Source of the DNA: Sanghuangporus weigelae
Lineage: Eukaryota > Basidiomycota > Agaricomycetes > Hymenochaetales > Hymenochaetaceae
DNA length: 64,000 nt
Direction: 5' to 3'
NCBI GenBank assembly: GCA_033182465.1
Contig: CP137320.1
Coordinates: 2,480,001 to 2,544,000 of the forward strand
This document shows positions 1-10,245 of this stretch, piece by piece; position 1 is the stretch's first letter; the number at the start of each line of letters is the position of its first letter. The notes under the pieces are model-generated. The model ran no database searches. It had not been told where the DNA came from and saw only the letters and a program-made list of their open reading frames with translations. The position numbers and the translations under genes were made by a program.

Positions 1-913
1 GGAGACATGAACGAAATGTCTATGAATAAAATATGCTACCCATTACCTTGGGTTAAAATATTCATTGGGTTGTCCACTTGAATATTCATATGATCCAATA
101 CCCTCGCCAGCTCTTCCTTTTTCGTACTGATGGTCTTGCCGTCCTTGCTCTTGATCTTATAGCTGCTTGATCCAGATTTCGTGAAGTTTCGAGTAACGAT
201 GATGGATTTGCCGTAGACTTCGGATTTGTATGCCTCATCGCCCTCGTTCTTAATTACTACTGTTACCTCAGCCCAACTAATGATAATTTAGCGCCGGGAA
301 ATGCAAGATGTCATTGAACATACGTTTTGCTCTCTTGGATGAAAGATTTGAGGCCACTTCCGCGGCCTGTCACGGCAGCTTTTCCGCCCAGAGCGATAGT
401 CAAAGCTGTGAGCACGGCACTCTTTCCACCTGAAGTTTGCTTCGTCAACGATGAAGGAGAGCACAGAATGAAAGCGCTTACTTCCGTTGTGTCCTATATG
501 CAGATAAGTTAGTCACCATTCATACAAAACAATAGCTCTCTTACCAATGATAAAGTTAATCTGGGGTCCAAAAACGAACGACAGTCGCGAGTGGCACATG
601 AACTGTTGCAGTTCCAATGACTGAATAATGCCATATTCCGCGATTCTCTTGAATGAAAAGAAATAAAGGGAGACTGAGCATCTGCTGCGCCATCAATGCT
701 GCGGAAGTAGCATACCCCTTTGTACCGTTGTTTCGCCTCGATGGAGGCCAATACCTTGCCGCGATACGTAGCCTCGAAATGCTTGTCCTCCTCAGTTTCT
801 TCTTCTCGGACGTGGTCGTCGTCATCGTCGACGCGTTGACGCTTGGTGGACGACAAAATTTCCGCCGTCTCAGCATCACTTTCATCATCATCAGATGCTC
901 TACGTTTTCTCAT
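1..913 (-). CDS. SMC6: Smc6, SMC5/6 complex ATPase (N-terminal part, cut by window edge)
   Basis: Homologue of Smc6, the ATPase of the SMC5/6 complex that acts in recombination repair and chromosome segregation. The start ATG is at 911-913. An acidic basic-patch N-tail ([13 protein letters not shown]) leads into [20 protein letters not shown], then the Walker A loop GHNGSGKSA followed by [13 protein letters not shown] and [13 protein letters not shown], all typical of Smc6. After that comes the stretch ending [18 protein letters not shown], also Smc6-like. Walker A is assembled from three exons: one ends at 545, a 12-nt micro-exon spans 482-493, and the next starts at 429; flanking introns are 51 and 52 nt. 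Another intron lies near 280-322. The last visible exon ends near 47 with a GT donor, so coiled coil, hinge and Walker B lie outside the window. The start is about 217 bp from the divergent Nur1-like gene. Confidence 0.93.
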
Positions 914-1130
914 TCCGATAGAATGCTCAAATGCTGCAAAGCCCGGGGACTGTATCGGAAGAAAGAAGAAAGAAGAAACGCATCCTCGTTAAGCACGGGA
1001 GGGCTCGAATCACGTTATGTCACAAGCGTGACGTCGCGTTGCTTTCGCATGTTGAAAGCCGCGTTGTGTCTTGTCTTTCTTTTCAACTTCAACTGTCGAT
1101 CCAGCAACTGGCCGACTCACGACATCTACG
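914..1130. promoter_or_regulatory. Shared divergent promoter region, SMC6 / Nur1-like
   Basis: This is the 217-bp gap between the SMC6 start on the minus strand and the Nur1-like start on the plus strand. It must hold both core promoters and both 5' leaders. I see no clear TATA box; the region has purine-rich runs (gaagaaagaagaaagaagaa near 958). The bidirectional role is inferred from gene orientation only. Confidence 0.45.
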
Positions 1131-2599
1131 ATGTTTAGCAATTTCAGAAAGTCAGATGCCAGCGTTGCTGTTAAAGCAGATCCGCCTTCTCGACGGCAAA
1201 GTCGTAACTTTGCCGACATGGGCACGATCACGCCTCGAAGGCAATCCATGGCAAACGGAATTGCGAGTTCGGCGTCGCTCATGTCGTCGCGGACGCCTCG
1301 ACCGTCGCTTACTGGACTGCCTCAAATCTCGCCTTCGAGACTGACTGCTTTAGCACCTCCTCCAACTGAAGGTCCTTCTCGTTCTGCATCCATGCCTTTT
1401 GACTGGGAAGCCGTGAAGCTCAGAAAACCACCTCCGTATGGAAGTCCTATGGAAGGTGCGCGAGCCAGGGCGGCTCGGAAAAGTGAGGCAGGTCTCAGAC
1501 CTATTAAGCGTGCTGTCAAGCGTCCGAGCTTGTTCAAAAGGTAAACGTGTGCATACTTTTTTCTGTTGTAGACCCGTTTACCAACCCGTGGCTTAGAATC
1601 ACATCTCTACCGAGCAGGATCGTGGATGAGATTTCAATGTTTCCTCATAATATTCCGCTGCCGGATCCAAAACCATCTGCTTGGATAATCGGCGGCGCGA
1701 TGCACGCCATAAACCTCTTTGTTCGTATTTCTCAAGGTCGACAGGTGGCTGAGGAGGAACTACCTTGGGCAGACCTATATAGTGAATCTAGAGGCACAAG
1801 TTGGTTCGACTGGGTACGTGTTATCTATATCGAATGCGAGCTTGGAAGAAGCTTACGAGAAGCAATTAGACAACTCCTGTTACCGTCCTGCTCATTGCAG
1901 CTTCTTTCTACAACGCCTTCCGTCTTCTATCGCAAAATCGCGTCTACTTTCTCCACCACAAAACAAATCTCGTGAACTCTCCACGCGCCTGTTTCGTTGA
2001 CGCGCAAATCGATCTCACCCCTCCTGAAGTCCCTTCCCTCGTTCGCCGCGTTCTCTCCTGGTTGTGGTACCAGTTCAACGTTTCCTGGCGCTTCCTATTG
2101 AACTTCAAACCGCCTGCTCCACGCGTCGCACAGGGTGCGAAAGTCGAACGCGTGCAGCAGTTAAGCGTATGGGAGCCCGGCGAACTGGAGTTAAATCTCT
2201 TCTCGGTCTATTCTCCCGCACACTCTTTCCTGTGGTTTGGGACGACAGGATCAAATTGGATCTTGATGTTCGCAATTATGGGTATTGTGGGGCTTCAGGT
2301 CAGCTTTCCTGCTTGGCCTGTAAAAAAGCGGCTTGCTGATGTTAACTATTTTTATCAGACCCATCTCCTTGCCAACAGCTACGCAGGGCTGCTTAAAGAC
2401 AAGATGATACTTTCTGCTGAAGTCATGCACGAGTACAACGACAAGGCAAATATGGTTCACCTCGCCATTATTTCCTACTTTCTGACGCCTACCTCTTTAT
2501 TCGCAGTTTGTCACGCCTCGTCTCAATCCCGTCCGCTACGACAAAGCTGTCATGACGCATCAAGCCGAAGTCGTCGACTATTGGACCGAATACGAGTAA
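1131..2599 (+). CDS. Nur1/Mug154-like nuclear rim membrane protein (DUF2418 family)
   Basis: Probable inner-nuclear-membrane protein of the Nur1/Mug154 (DUF2418) family, whose yeast member ties rDNA and heterochromatin to the nuclear rim. The model has five exons: 1131-1540, 1597-1813, 1870-2298, 2359-2445 and 2507-2599, giving 411 residues with every junction in phase. The N-terminal ~130 residues are Ser/Arg/Pro-rich. Family-like blocks follow: ITSLPSRIVDEISMFPHN, SWFDWTTPVTVLLIAASFYN (first membrane segment), SVWEPGELELNLFSVYSP, SNWILMFAIMGIVGLQ (second membrane segment), then a conserved-looking tail LLKDKMILSAEVMHEYNDK-FVTPRLNPVRYDKAV. The intron at 2446-2506 starts with GC rather than GT. 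The ATG at 1131 was chosen because no earlier in-frame ATG exists. The family call rests on remembered patterns and not on a search. Confidence 0.7.
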
Positions 2600-2809
2600 C
2601 CAAAACGGACTACAAAGTATCAATTAAGGTGCTCACAAGCCAAATTTCTCTCGAACTCGAGTCGAGATGGAGATCTCCATCCAATCTTTTCTTTTTTATC
2701 ACCTTCAGCTGCTGCTTAATAAATGCTGTGTAAACCCGCTTGCTTAATCTACCTTTCTCTTTCTCACTCCACTCCTGATTCTGCTCTGCTATGGAAAACT
2801 ATCTCGCTA

Positions 2810-3332
2810 TTATATGCAATCCTCTGCCTGTATAAATACATAGATTACCGTGGACGATGAAAAAATTGAGACGTTAATGCATTTTGTCTCCGTGAGACTT
2901 GGGTATGAACGTATCGAAATGATACGTGTGTAGTCTGTAAATAACGTGTATGAGACAGACATACATACTACCCACCATGTAGCGATTACACATGAAATTC
3001 GCTCTCTCAACGAGCCCCTGGACCTCATCCGGATCTTGGCCTGCTCAGCGATTCGCATCTCGCTCCCAGTCAATGTCAGCTCCAGCATTTGAGAGATGCG
3101 AGCCAGACGAAAGATCTCCCTAGGCAAGAAATCGTGATTCATGATACGTGCTTGCCAGCGGGTGGCATTTGACAATCCAAAGTCCATGATCGACCTGGGA
3201 CCAGGTCAAGATTGAAAGATCACAATTGAAATTCCGAGGTGCGTCGCGTCGCGATCGTCAATAGTTATACATAAGTGATTCCAGTAACGTCTGAAAGGCG
3301 ATTTCAAGACATCCTGGCGGGATTAGACCCAT
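2810..3332 (-). CDS. Possible small two-exon gene, unknown product
   Basis: A weakly supported candidate. Exon 1 (3271-3332) starts MGLIPPGCLEIAFQTLL and can join exon 2 (from 3194) through a 76-nt GT-AG intron in phase. Exon 2 reads ATRWQARIMNHDFLPREIF then RLARISQMLELTLTGSEMRI, an amphipathic helical stretch with the composition of real protein rather than of translated intergenic DNA. After about residue 90 the frame degrades into unlikely sequence up to a stop at 2810, so a further splice or an earlier end is possible. I do not recognise the family. It lies between the 3' ends of the Nur1-like and GH5 genes. Confidence 0.33.
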
Positions 3333-4053
3333 CTATGTACGTCCGATACAAGTGAATAAAGAACACCCATTTCAAAAAGCAAACGCATCAAGTTCAAGTT
3401 CAAGTTCAAGTTCCTATCAAATATCGTGTATAGCTACGTATATCCACAAGGAAGAAACAGCAAAAGCAAAGCAACCCAGAACAGAACAAACAAACAAACA
3501 AACAGTAAATACATTTGCACAAAACGAAGCATCCCGGCGAAAAACAGATCAACTTTGTCCAAAACAACAAAGTTAGGGAGAGAAGAAGCTTGGATGTCCA
3601 TTAAGGAAAAACGGGTTCAAAAACGAAAAAGTAAGGAAAAAGTACTAATTGGATTATGATTTTGAATTATCTGTGTCAGAAATGGGTGAAGTGTCCGAAT
3701 GCGAGGCAGCAAAGACGGGGAAAGAAAGGTCCATGCATTTGCAGATGAAAGTGATGTGGAAAGTCGGATGGGAGGAGGGGGCGTGTCAAGATGATTATAG
3801 TAGTTGAAAAAGTCAAATCGTTCACATCAGCGTCATGTATCGTCTCTGGAATTCAACACATTCCCTTCCATCGATTCATCTCGTTTTCCTTTCCGTCATT
3901 CTTCTCCTGAATCAAACCGAATATTAGTTTTTCGTGGCGTCTAAGTAAATAAAAGGCGTGGTTTCGTTGCTGTTATTCATTTTCGTATGAGCCGTTCCTT
4001 CGTCAAGTTTCTTGATGAATGAAGTCGAGTAGACAAGTCGTGGACGCGCCGGT
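3333..4053. other. Intergenic stretch without a supported gene
   Basis: No coherent exon chain is visible here. The segment contains a hexanucleotide tandem repeat (3389-3412) and A-rich stretches, and its right end is presumably 3' UTR of the GH5-like gene. A short minus-strand ORF starts MDLSFPVFAASHSDTS near 3737 but has no supporting context. Confidence 0.5.
3389..3412. repeat. (CAAGTT)4 microsatellite
   Basis: Four uninterrupted copies of the 6-nt unit CAAGTT in intergenic DNA. Confidence 0.9.
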
Positions 4054-6779
4054 TTACCCGAAGATGGCGGTCAAATCCGAGAGTATACCCTGCACGCCGT
4101 CGTTGCCTGTCGGCGCGCTCTGGTATCCATCGTTCGGCGATACGCCAGACGTGTCGTCGTTCGCGGATACCGTGCTCGTATCATCGTTCTGCGACACCGT
4201 AGAGCCGTTGTTACTCGAGAGTCCGCCTTGTCCCCACTATTGAAAAAAAGCAGCGTGGGTCAGTCCGCGTACGGTAACAATTCATCATCAGAAATAGAAA
4301 AAATGACGGCAAGGGTATGAGATGTATGAACAAAATGAATGTGAGCAGAAGGTTGGTTCGGCAACGAGGATGTACGAAATTAACAAAGCAAACATGAGGA
4401 GGGAAAATCCCACCTGATACTGCATCGCCCCGCCCAACTGGACATTAACCGCGGTCTGCAACCACGAGCTGTACGCATCTGTAAGCTGGTCATCCGACAC
4501 GCCGATGCTTGCAGCATTCGCCGTGCCCGAGTCTTGCCTCTTCACTTTAGCACTGCTCGTGGAGGTAATGTTCCCCGTAGTGGTTGCATTGAATGGCGTA
4601 TTCGTCGAATTGAAGGGGACGAAGAACGGTAAATTGTTTTGCGAGACGAGACCGAAGGCCGTAAGCACCGCGGGTTTGCCAACTCTGTATGGTAAAACAG
4701 ATTGAAAAGAAAGAACCGTGGTCAGCGATTGCATCCGGAATGGGTAACCGAGAATTGAAATGGCTATGCGGTAAGAAAGATAATGATAAAATAAGAGTGA
4801 TCCCGTCAGGTTCTAGTGGCATCCCAATATCGCTATCGGGTTCTGGAGCCTTCGGGTCGGACTACAAAAGCCCGATCCGTGTACACTAACGCATTTTGGG
4901 GGCGTCACGATGGACTAAAGTGTCAACAGCGAGGGAATATGGCGGGAGAAAGAGGAAGGTAAAGGCACAAAGGGCAGCCTGATGAATAACCGTACTCACT
5001 GTTGCGCAAGCTCGGCCTGCAATTTGATCCATGCATTCCCTTCCTCAACAGTATTGTTGAACGCCGGAAGATTGGGGTCCGGACCGGCGACAGTGTAGTT
5101 ATTCTGGTCCGGGAAGAATTGGCTATTATGGTAGGGTCCAGTCCGAATCATAATATTCCATCACAGGGATGTCGACAACATAGCAGGGCCCACATGCATT
5201 GCGGGCAGGAATCCGAAAAGAATTGTCCAGCCAAGGCAACGCCGATGTACGCCAGAAACAGGAGCATGCGGAGACATTAGAAGATCAAAGTCATTCATCA
5301 GCTTCGGGCGCTTATCTTTTATGCTAGAAGATATGGGTACTAACAATGAGCCGAATCCAATAGTCGGGATGTTCAGTATATCTTGCGAATCTACGCCTGA
5401 TGACCCGTCAAACGCGGGACCTACGGTCGTACCAACTGTCGGATCAGATTGCCCTATGTTTTACGCAGACCCCAGAACGGATGAAACAAAGTGAGCATAT
5501 GGCATGCGGATGATAGATCAAGTGAGAGATATTGAAAGAAGGATTCAATACATACGGGCGGCAATCCATCGTCCCCGGATGCGAATGCCATCGCCACTCT
5601 CGAGCAGTGCGCGCTTCTTTACCTCGCGCGTCTTCTTGCGCTTCTCCTTGACCTCATTGAGAAGTCGTTCATTCGTTAAGGGCTTGATGTTGCGCTTTCG
5701 GCGCTGCGGAGTCGCCGACACCGTTGGAGCAGGTGTGAGCGGGAAGAGCTTCGGACAGTCCGCGCACGGGAAGCCGCCTGCGCCGCTCGAGACAATGTGG
5801 TTCGGGTCGACGCTCTGAACATGTGCCCCGACGTCCGCGTGCCAACTGGTGATCGTCGTCGTGTTGCACACGTTGCTCGCAGCAATGGAGCTGCTGCAGC
5901 GAGGGTCGTTTGCAAGCTCCCAAGCGAGTAAAGCAGGACTGTCCACATAGCGCGAGACGACTTGAGTAGTGTAATTCTTGAAAATATTGACGATCGTCTC
6001 GTTAAGGTAGAACGTATCATGTTGTCTCTCCGCACCAAATTCGCGGACGTATGCGTCCATACCACCTAAGAGATGAAACATGGACGAATTCAGTTAGTCG
6101 ATATCATTCTGATGTTTTGATATTTTCTTTCCGACGAGTACGGGCAAGGACGGAAAATATGCATACCAAAATCATTCGATAGGAAGTTCCTCGGTAAGGA
6201 GTTGTTCGTGCCTACTGTAACATCTCTTCGCCCGAGAGAGCCATCAACAGGGACAGCTGTGGTGTTATCGAGAAGCGGTCGGGGGTTCCAGTTGTTCGTA
6301 AGGGAAAGAATGAGCAAGATTCCGGCATCCTCGGCTGCTTTGACAACCATGTCGAGCTTCTGCAGACCATCAGGGCCAGTATTGACGGAAGTCGTCCCGT
6401 TCTGAATGACCTGGAACCATGTACCGTCTTCGGGAATTTCGTCGACGTCATTAAACGCCCACGTGCGGACAACTTTGATGCCTGCAGAGGCGATGTTCTC
6501 GATGGTCTTGTTGATGTCCTCCTGCGTGTTCAAGGACGGCAACCAGTATGCGTTGGTGCCCACGAACGTGAAAGGCCTAAACGCCATTGTCAGAAACAAT
6601 GACGAAGAAATAAGAATAAGCAGGACTTACTCGCCATTCCTGATGAAGCGACCATTCTCGATCTCGACGAACTTGCCATCATTATTCCGTCTCGTCTTAG
6701 TGGTCGGAGTGGGAGTCAGGGCCGACGCACTGGCAACAAGAGTCGAGAAAGCAAGAGACCAGAGAGCAGTAGAACGCAT
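4054..6779 (-). CDS. Secreted GH5_7-type mannanase-like protein, probable non-catalytic homologue
   Basis: Homologue of fungal GH5 endo-beta-1,4-mannanases. Seven exons (6631-6779, 6167-6576, 5556-6065, 5345-5453, 5000-5122, 4414-4684, 4054-4236) give 584 residues, all in phase; two introns are unusually long (222 and 315 nt). A signal peptide (MRSTALWSLAFSTLVASAL) is followed by the barrel blocks FVGTNAYWLPSL, VVRTWAFNDVDE, LILSLTNNW and GGMDAYVREFG. The acid/base motif normally reading NEP is NDP (LAWELANDPRCSS). The nucleophile motif, normally E-[FY]-G, is VLTAFGLVS, so Ala replaces Glu. Both catalytic glutamates are therefore absent and hydrolysis by the usual mechanism is doubtful. A Lys/Arg-rich insert (TNERLLNEVKEKRKKTREVK) and a Ser/Asn/Asp-rich C-tail (SQNDDTSTVSANDDTSGVSP) are also unusual. 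Export to the wall or medium is inferred from the signal peptide. Confidence 0.88.
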
Positions 6780-7135
6780 TGTACGTGCTCGACGGGCAGC
6801 ACGAGAGTTCTACAGCACTCTGAATGGGACGGAGGAAGGGTCCGACAGAGGTCCTGCGAGGGCCATGGTACGGTATTTATTTGAACAAGGGCTAGGCTCA
6901 GAGTAGATCTCACTCAGTGCAACACGAGGGGTCCTGCGAGAAGTTCGATGCGATCATGGCCGTCGCGTCTTCTCGCCTTCTTTCGGCAAATAATGATCAC
7001 CGTGATTGGCGCTATTGTTTATGTAATATACTCCCTCTTATGTATTCGATCGACGGTGATCGACGTCGGTTGTCTCTCTCTCGTCTTCTCTGTCGCCGCC
7101 GCTCACCGCCGCCGACGTCCCCGACGTCCGACGCA
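6780..7135. promoter_or_regulatory. Divergent promoter region, GH5-like / TPR gene
   Basis: A 356-bp gap between opposite start codons. An in-frame upstream ATG for the TPR gene lies at 6956, but the peptide it would add is not a convincing targeting sequence. I see no recognisable regulatory motif. Confidence 0.4.
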
Positions 7136-9136
7136 ATGCAGCGGCTCGTCTTCAACATCGCGCGATCTCAATCTAAGCTAAACGTCGGACGATGCACCGC
7201 ATGGCACGGAGTACACATTTCTAGTCGACGGTTGTTGAGTACATCTCGGAAACCACCTAAGGATTCAAGTTCTCCGCGACACACAGACAACAACAATGGC
7301 GGCGGATCTGATCCCACAAACTCACCGCCTCCAGACCTTGACGCGCTTGGTATTCCGCCAACGAACTTCTCAATACCGACTCTCACAGCACTCAACTTCT
7401 GGTATCGATTCGCAAAGTTCTCTTTCATCGGTCTTGCTGTTCTAGCAGGCGGGACGTTTTCTGCACTTGAAGGAACGCACCTTTGGGTCGAATATTTCGG
7501 GATTGCATCTCCTTCTGATTCTGATGGTGAGCTTATGCGATGGGGGTGGATCAAGGAGGCAGAACGTTGGACGGGAGGCGCAAATGGCGGCACAGACCCA
7601 GCACTTGGAACGAAGGCCAGGTATGCCCTCCGATCGGCTTGGATGACACAGAATTGGGGCACGGGCGCGCAAATTATCAGTGATAATGCACTTGCACAAG
7701 CTCAACAGAGCCCAAATAAAGCCATCGAGGCGCGTTTGGAATTCTCTCATGATTTCCTATCTTTAGCGCTGTCGCTTGCGGAAGAGAAAGAGAGAGCGGG
7801 GAAACCACTGCGTCCGGAAACGATCAGCGAGATATTGGTGAGGAAGGCCGCTACACTTGAGAGAATCGGATCGAAAGGCGCATTATACGATGCTCGGGCA
7901 ACATATGAACGTGTTTGGGATGCACAAGTGAAACTTGACGCCGATGCGGAAGAACGAGCGCGTCTTGCTCTCAAGCTTGGTGACGTGAACGCCCGTCTCG
8001 GAGATTCGGAAGAGGCACGTTCATGGTGGTCACAGGCACTGCAACTTGCTTCTTCCCCAAGCAATTCCGCCTTTCAAAGAACATCCGATATGATAACAAC
8101 GTTGGATAACACTTCACTTCCCAAACTTCCAGAACGCCTTCCAGACTCTCCACACGCCCAACGTACCATAGCAGCGACCTTATCCTCACTTTCTGCACTT
8201 CTTGCTCAGTCGGGTCAGCTCACTGACGCGAAGGCCATTCAAGAGAAAGGTATCAGGCTCATCCTCCCAGTCCTCATTGCATCAGAGGAAGGTTTGAAGT
8301 TATCGTCACCATCCTCACTATCTCAAGAATCGAGCGCGTCTGTTGGCGAGGAAACCTCAAAAGTATCTGAAGTAAACACGGGCAAATCGGCGCCTCAATG
8401 GTTGCACAGTCTATTCCTCCAACACCGACTCTCCCTCCTGACTCTGCACCGCGCAGAGGTCAACCACGCGCTGAAATCTTCGTCTTCCGGACAGACACTC
8501 AAAGACCTCGTGAGAGCGGCGATAGAAGCAGAAGAAGTTATCTTCAGGCTGACCGCCTCCTCTCCTTCTGCTTTAACCTCTCCCGAATCGTCCTCCGAGA
8601 CACCCGTGCACAAAGCGCAACTCGATGAAAACTATTCAAAATACCGTACACTCGAAGGTCCCGCGAATAGTCTGCTAAGGGACGCTCGACGAACTGCTCT
8701 TCACGCGTGGACGCTCTCCGGGATCCTACACGAGAACGCCTCATCATCCACATCGTCTTCTTCCCACTTTTCCACATCCTCCACCACTCCACTCGAAACA
8801 AGCGCATCTCTCTGGGGCAAGCTCTTCTCCTCCAGCGTCCCTCCTTCCTCCCCCTCCGTACACCAGCAACAAGAAGCCGAGAGGAGGGATAACGAACGAT
8901 GGGCGGCGCTGAGGTGCTACGCGCGCGCCCTCGCGTGGGCGGGTGCGGATGATAAAGTGTCGTACGAGGCGTACGAGAAGGGCGAGGAGCCCGAGCCGAG
9001 TAGGGAGATGCTACCCAGTGAGTGGAAGACGCTTTGGGAGGGGTATATGCGGACGAGGGCTGCGTTGCTTGCGAGTGTGGACAGCGCTATTGCGCAGCAG
9101 GAAAAAGAGGACGCGAAGGATGAGAAGCAGCCTTGA
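7136..9136 (+). CDS. Mitochondrial inner-membrane TPR protein (Mgr3-like)
   Basis: Single-exon gene, 666 residues. The N-terminus MQRLVFNIARSQSKLNVGR, with SSRRLLSTSRKPP just after, is a typical arginine/serine-rich mitochondrial presequence. One hydrophobic segment (about residues 93-112, FAKFSFIGLAVLAGGTFSAL) follows, then a long helical region with TPR-like repeats, e.g. KGALYDARATYERVWDAQV and LALKLGDVNARLGDSEEARS. This layout (presequence, one membrane helix, TPRs) matches Mgr3, the yeast adaptor of the i-AAA protease, but I cannot confirm orthology. The C-terminal third has long Ser-rich stretches and a Glu/Lys tail. ATG 7136 is preferred over 6956 because the presequence then begins cleanly. 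Confidence 0.65.
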   Translation: MQRLVFNIARSQSKLNVGRCTAWHGVHISSRRLLSTSRKPPKDSSSPRHTDNNNGGGSDPTNSPPPDLDALGIPPTNFSIPTLTALNFWYRFAKFSFIGLAVLAGGTFSALEGTHLWVEYFGIASPSDSDGELMRWGWIKEAERWTGGANGGTDPALGTKARYALRSAWMTQNWGTGAQIISDNALAQAQQSPNKAIEARLEFSHDFLSLALSLAEEKERAGKPLRPETISEILVRKAATLERIGSKGALYDARATYERVWDAQVKLDADAEERARLALKLGDVNARLGDSEEARSWWSQALQLASSPSNSAFQRTSDMITTLDNTSLPKLPERLPDSPHAQRTIAATLSSLSALLAQSGQLTDAKAIQEKGIRLILPVLIASEEGLKLSSPSSLSQESSASVGEETSKVSEVNTGKSAPQWLHSLFLQHRLSLLTLHRAEVNHALKSSSSGQTLKDLVRAAIEAEEVIFRLTASSPSALTSPESSSETPVHKAQLDENYSKYRTLEGPANSLLRDARRTALHAWTLSGILHENASSSTSSSSHFSTSSTTPLETSASLWGKLFSSSVPPSSPSVHQQQEAERRDNERWAALRCYARALAWAGADDKVSYEAYEKGEEPEPSREMLPSEWKTLWEGYMRTRAALLASVDSAIAQQEKEDAKDEKQP

Positions 9137-10245
9137 GAGGACTGTTCTTCGGTATTGCTTTCACGAGCTGGAGTGGGCATTCCTTGCAGAGGCTTGCCTT
9201 ATTTCTTTCTTCACCTCTTTCGATGCGTCCGGTATCTCTATCTTCTCCAGCTTCTCCGCCATCTGTATTATACTGACATTGCGCTGTGCTCTGACTATTG
9301 AATCCTGATTTTTTTTGAGGGACAATGCAGTCTCATTCTAATTATAACGCGCTCTCGATGAATTGGTTTATAATCTAAAAGGCAAGATAAACAACATCCA
9401 GCCGCTCGCTCGCTACCGCAATGCCATCAACTTAACCCGTCAGCGCCGCACTGGAACCTAATCAACACACTATTCGAATTTGATTTACAAAACAGGGCTC
9501 GCCTCAGCCTCGCCCATACCTGTCCATACCCGAATGGAAGATCTAATTAATCTCGAAGTCAAGAGTTAGTAAGTAGGATCGGCGGACATATCGTAAAGAA
9601 ACGTAAAGATCAACAAGGCCTACGTACGACTGCCTAAGATGAGATGAGCGCATCAAGACATCAGATTCATGCACTAGAACCGACTGCTTTGAAATTCGTT
9701 TGTTTTCCGTGAGCAGATGCAGATGAATGAAGAAAGATCAAAAGCTAATCTCAAGCGAATTTTGATATAGTATAAAATGCGCGGTAAAGAATAAGAAAAG
9801 TGGCACGTAGGCGCCGCACCTCTGTGTGTGTGTGTGTGTGCGCGCGCGTCTGATTTTAGGGAAGGAACTAGTACTTCTACTGAAGTTCTCTAACCATCTG
9901 TGGTCCTTCTTTTATTTTGTTTATCTCGTGCAGACACAGGGTGATCAACCGGTCGGCGCCCCGCTCACGGTCTTTTGGCATGAGTAGACGTGGCGAAAAA
10001 AAAAGCATCAAGAGCGGTCCGTCTGGCTCGAGCACGACGAAAGGAGATGGCGGCAGAACGAAGTAAATCTTCCGGCTCGTTCGTGTGCAGTGAGATGGAG
10101 ATAAGGATACAGCAGCACGTACTAAGCACCCCAAAAGGGAGAAAAAGAGCGTTAATTAAGAAGAGACGAAAAAAAAAAAAGCAGTATAGAAAGCGTTCAC
10201 CAATCAACGACAGCAAAAACAAAGCAAGGAGCCCTCCAACCCAGC
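9137..10245. other. Intergenic, convergent 3' regions
   Basis: About 1.1 kb between two converging genes. It contains AT-rich 3' UTR-like sequence, a (TG)n/(CG)n dinucleotide tract near 9822-9848 and A-runs near 10170. No exon chain is supported on either strand. Confidence 0.55.
9822..9848. repeat. (TG)n(CG)n dinucleotide tract
   Basis: About nine TG units run directly into about four CG units, an alternating purine-pyrimidine tract that could in principle adopt Z-DNA. Confidence 0.85.

Noticed and set aside
5123-5344. Hidden exon inside the 222-nt intron of the GH5-like gene
   Set aside because: The flanking exons join directly into GFGSFQFFPDQNN, matching the family; the internal frame (DFDLLMSPHAPVSGVHRR) would disrupt it.
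6956-7135. Longer N-terminus for the TPR protein from ATG 6956
   Set aside because: It would place a Cys/Leu-rich, non-targeting peptide before a perfect mitochondrial presequence; the later ATG is more plausible.
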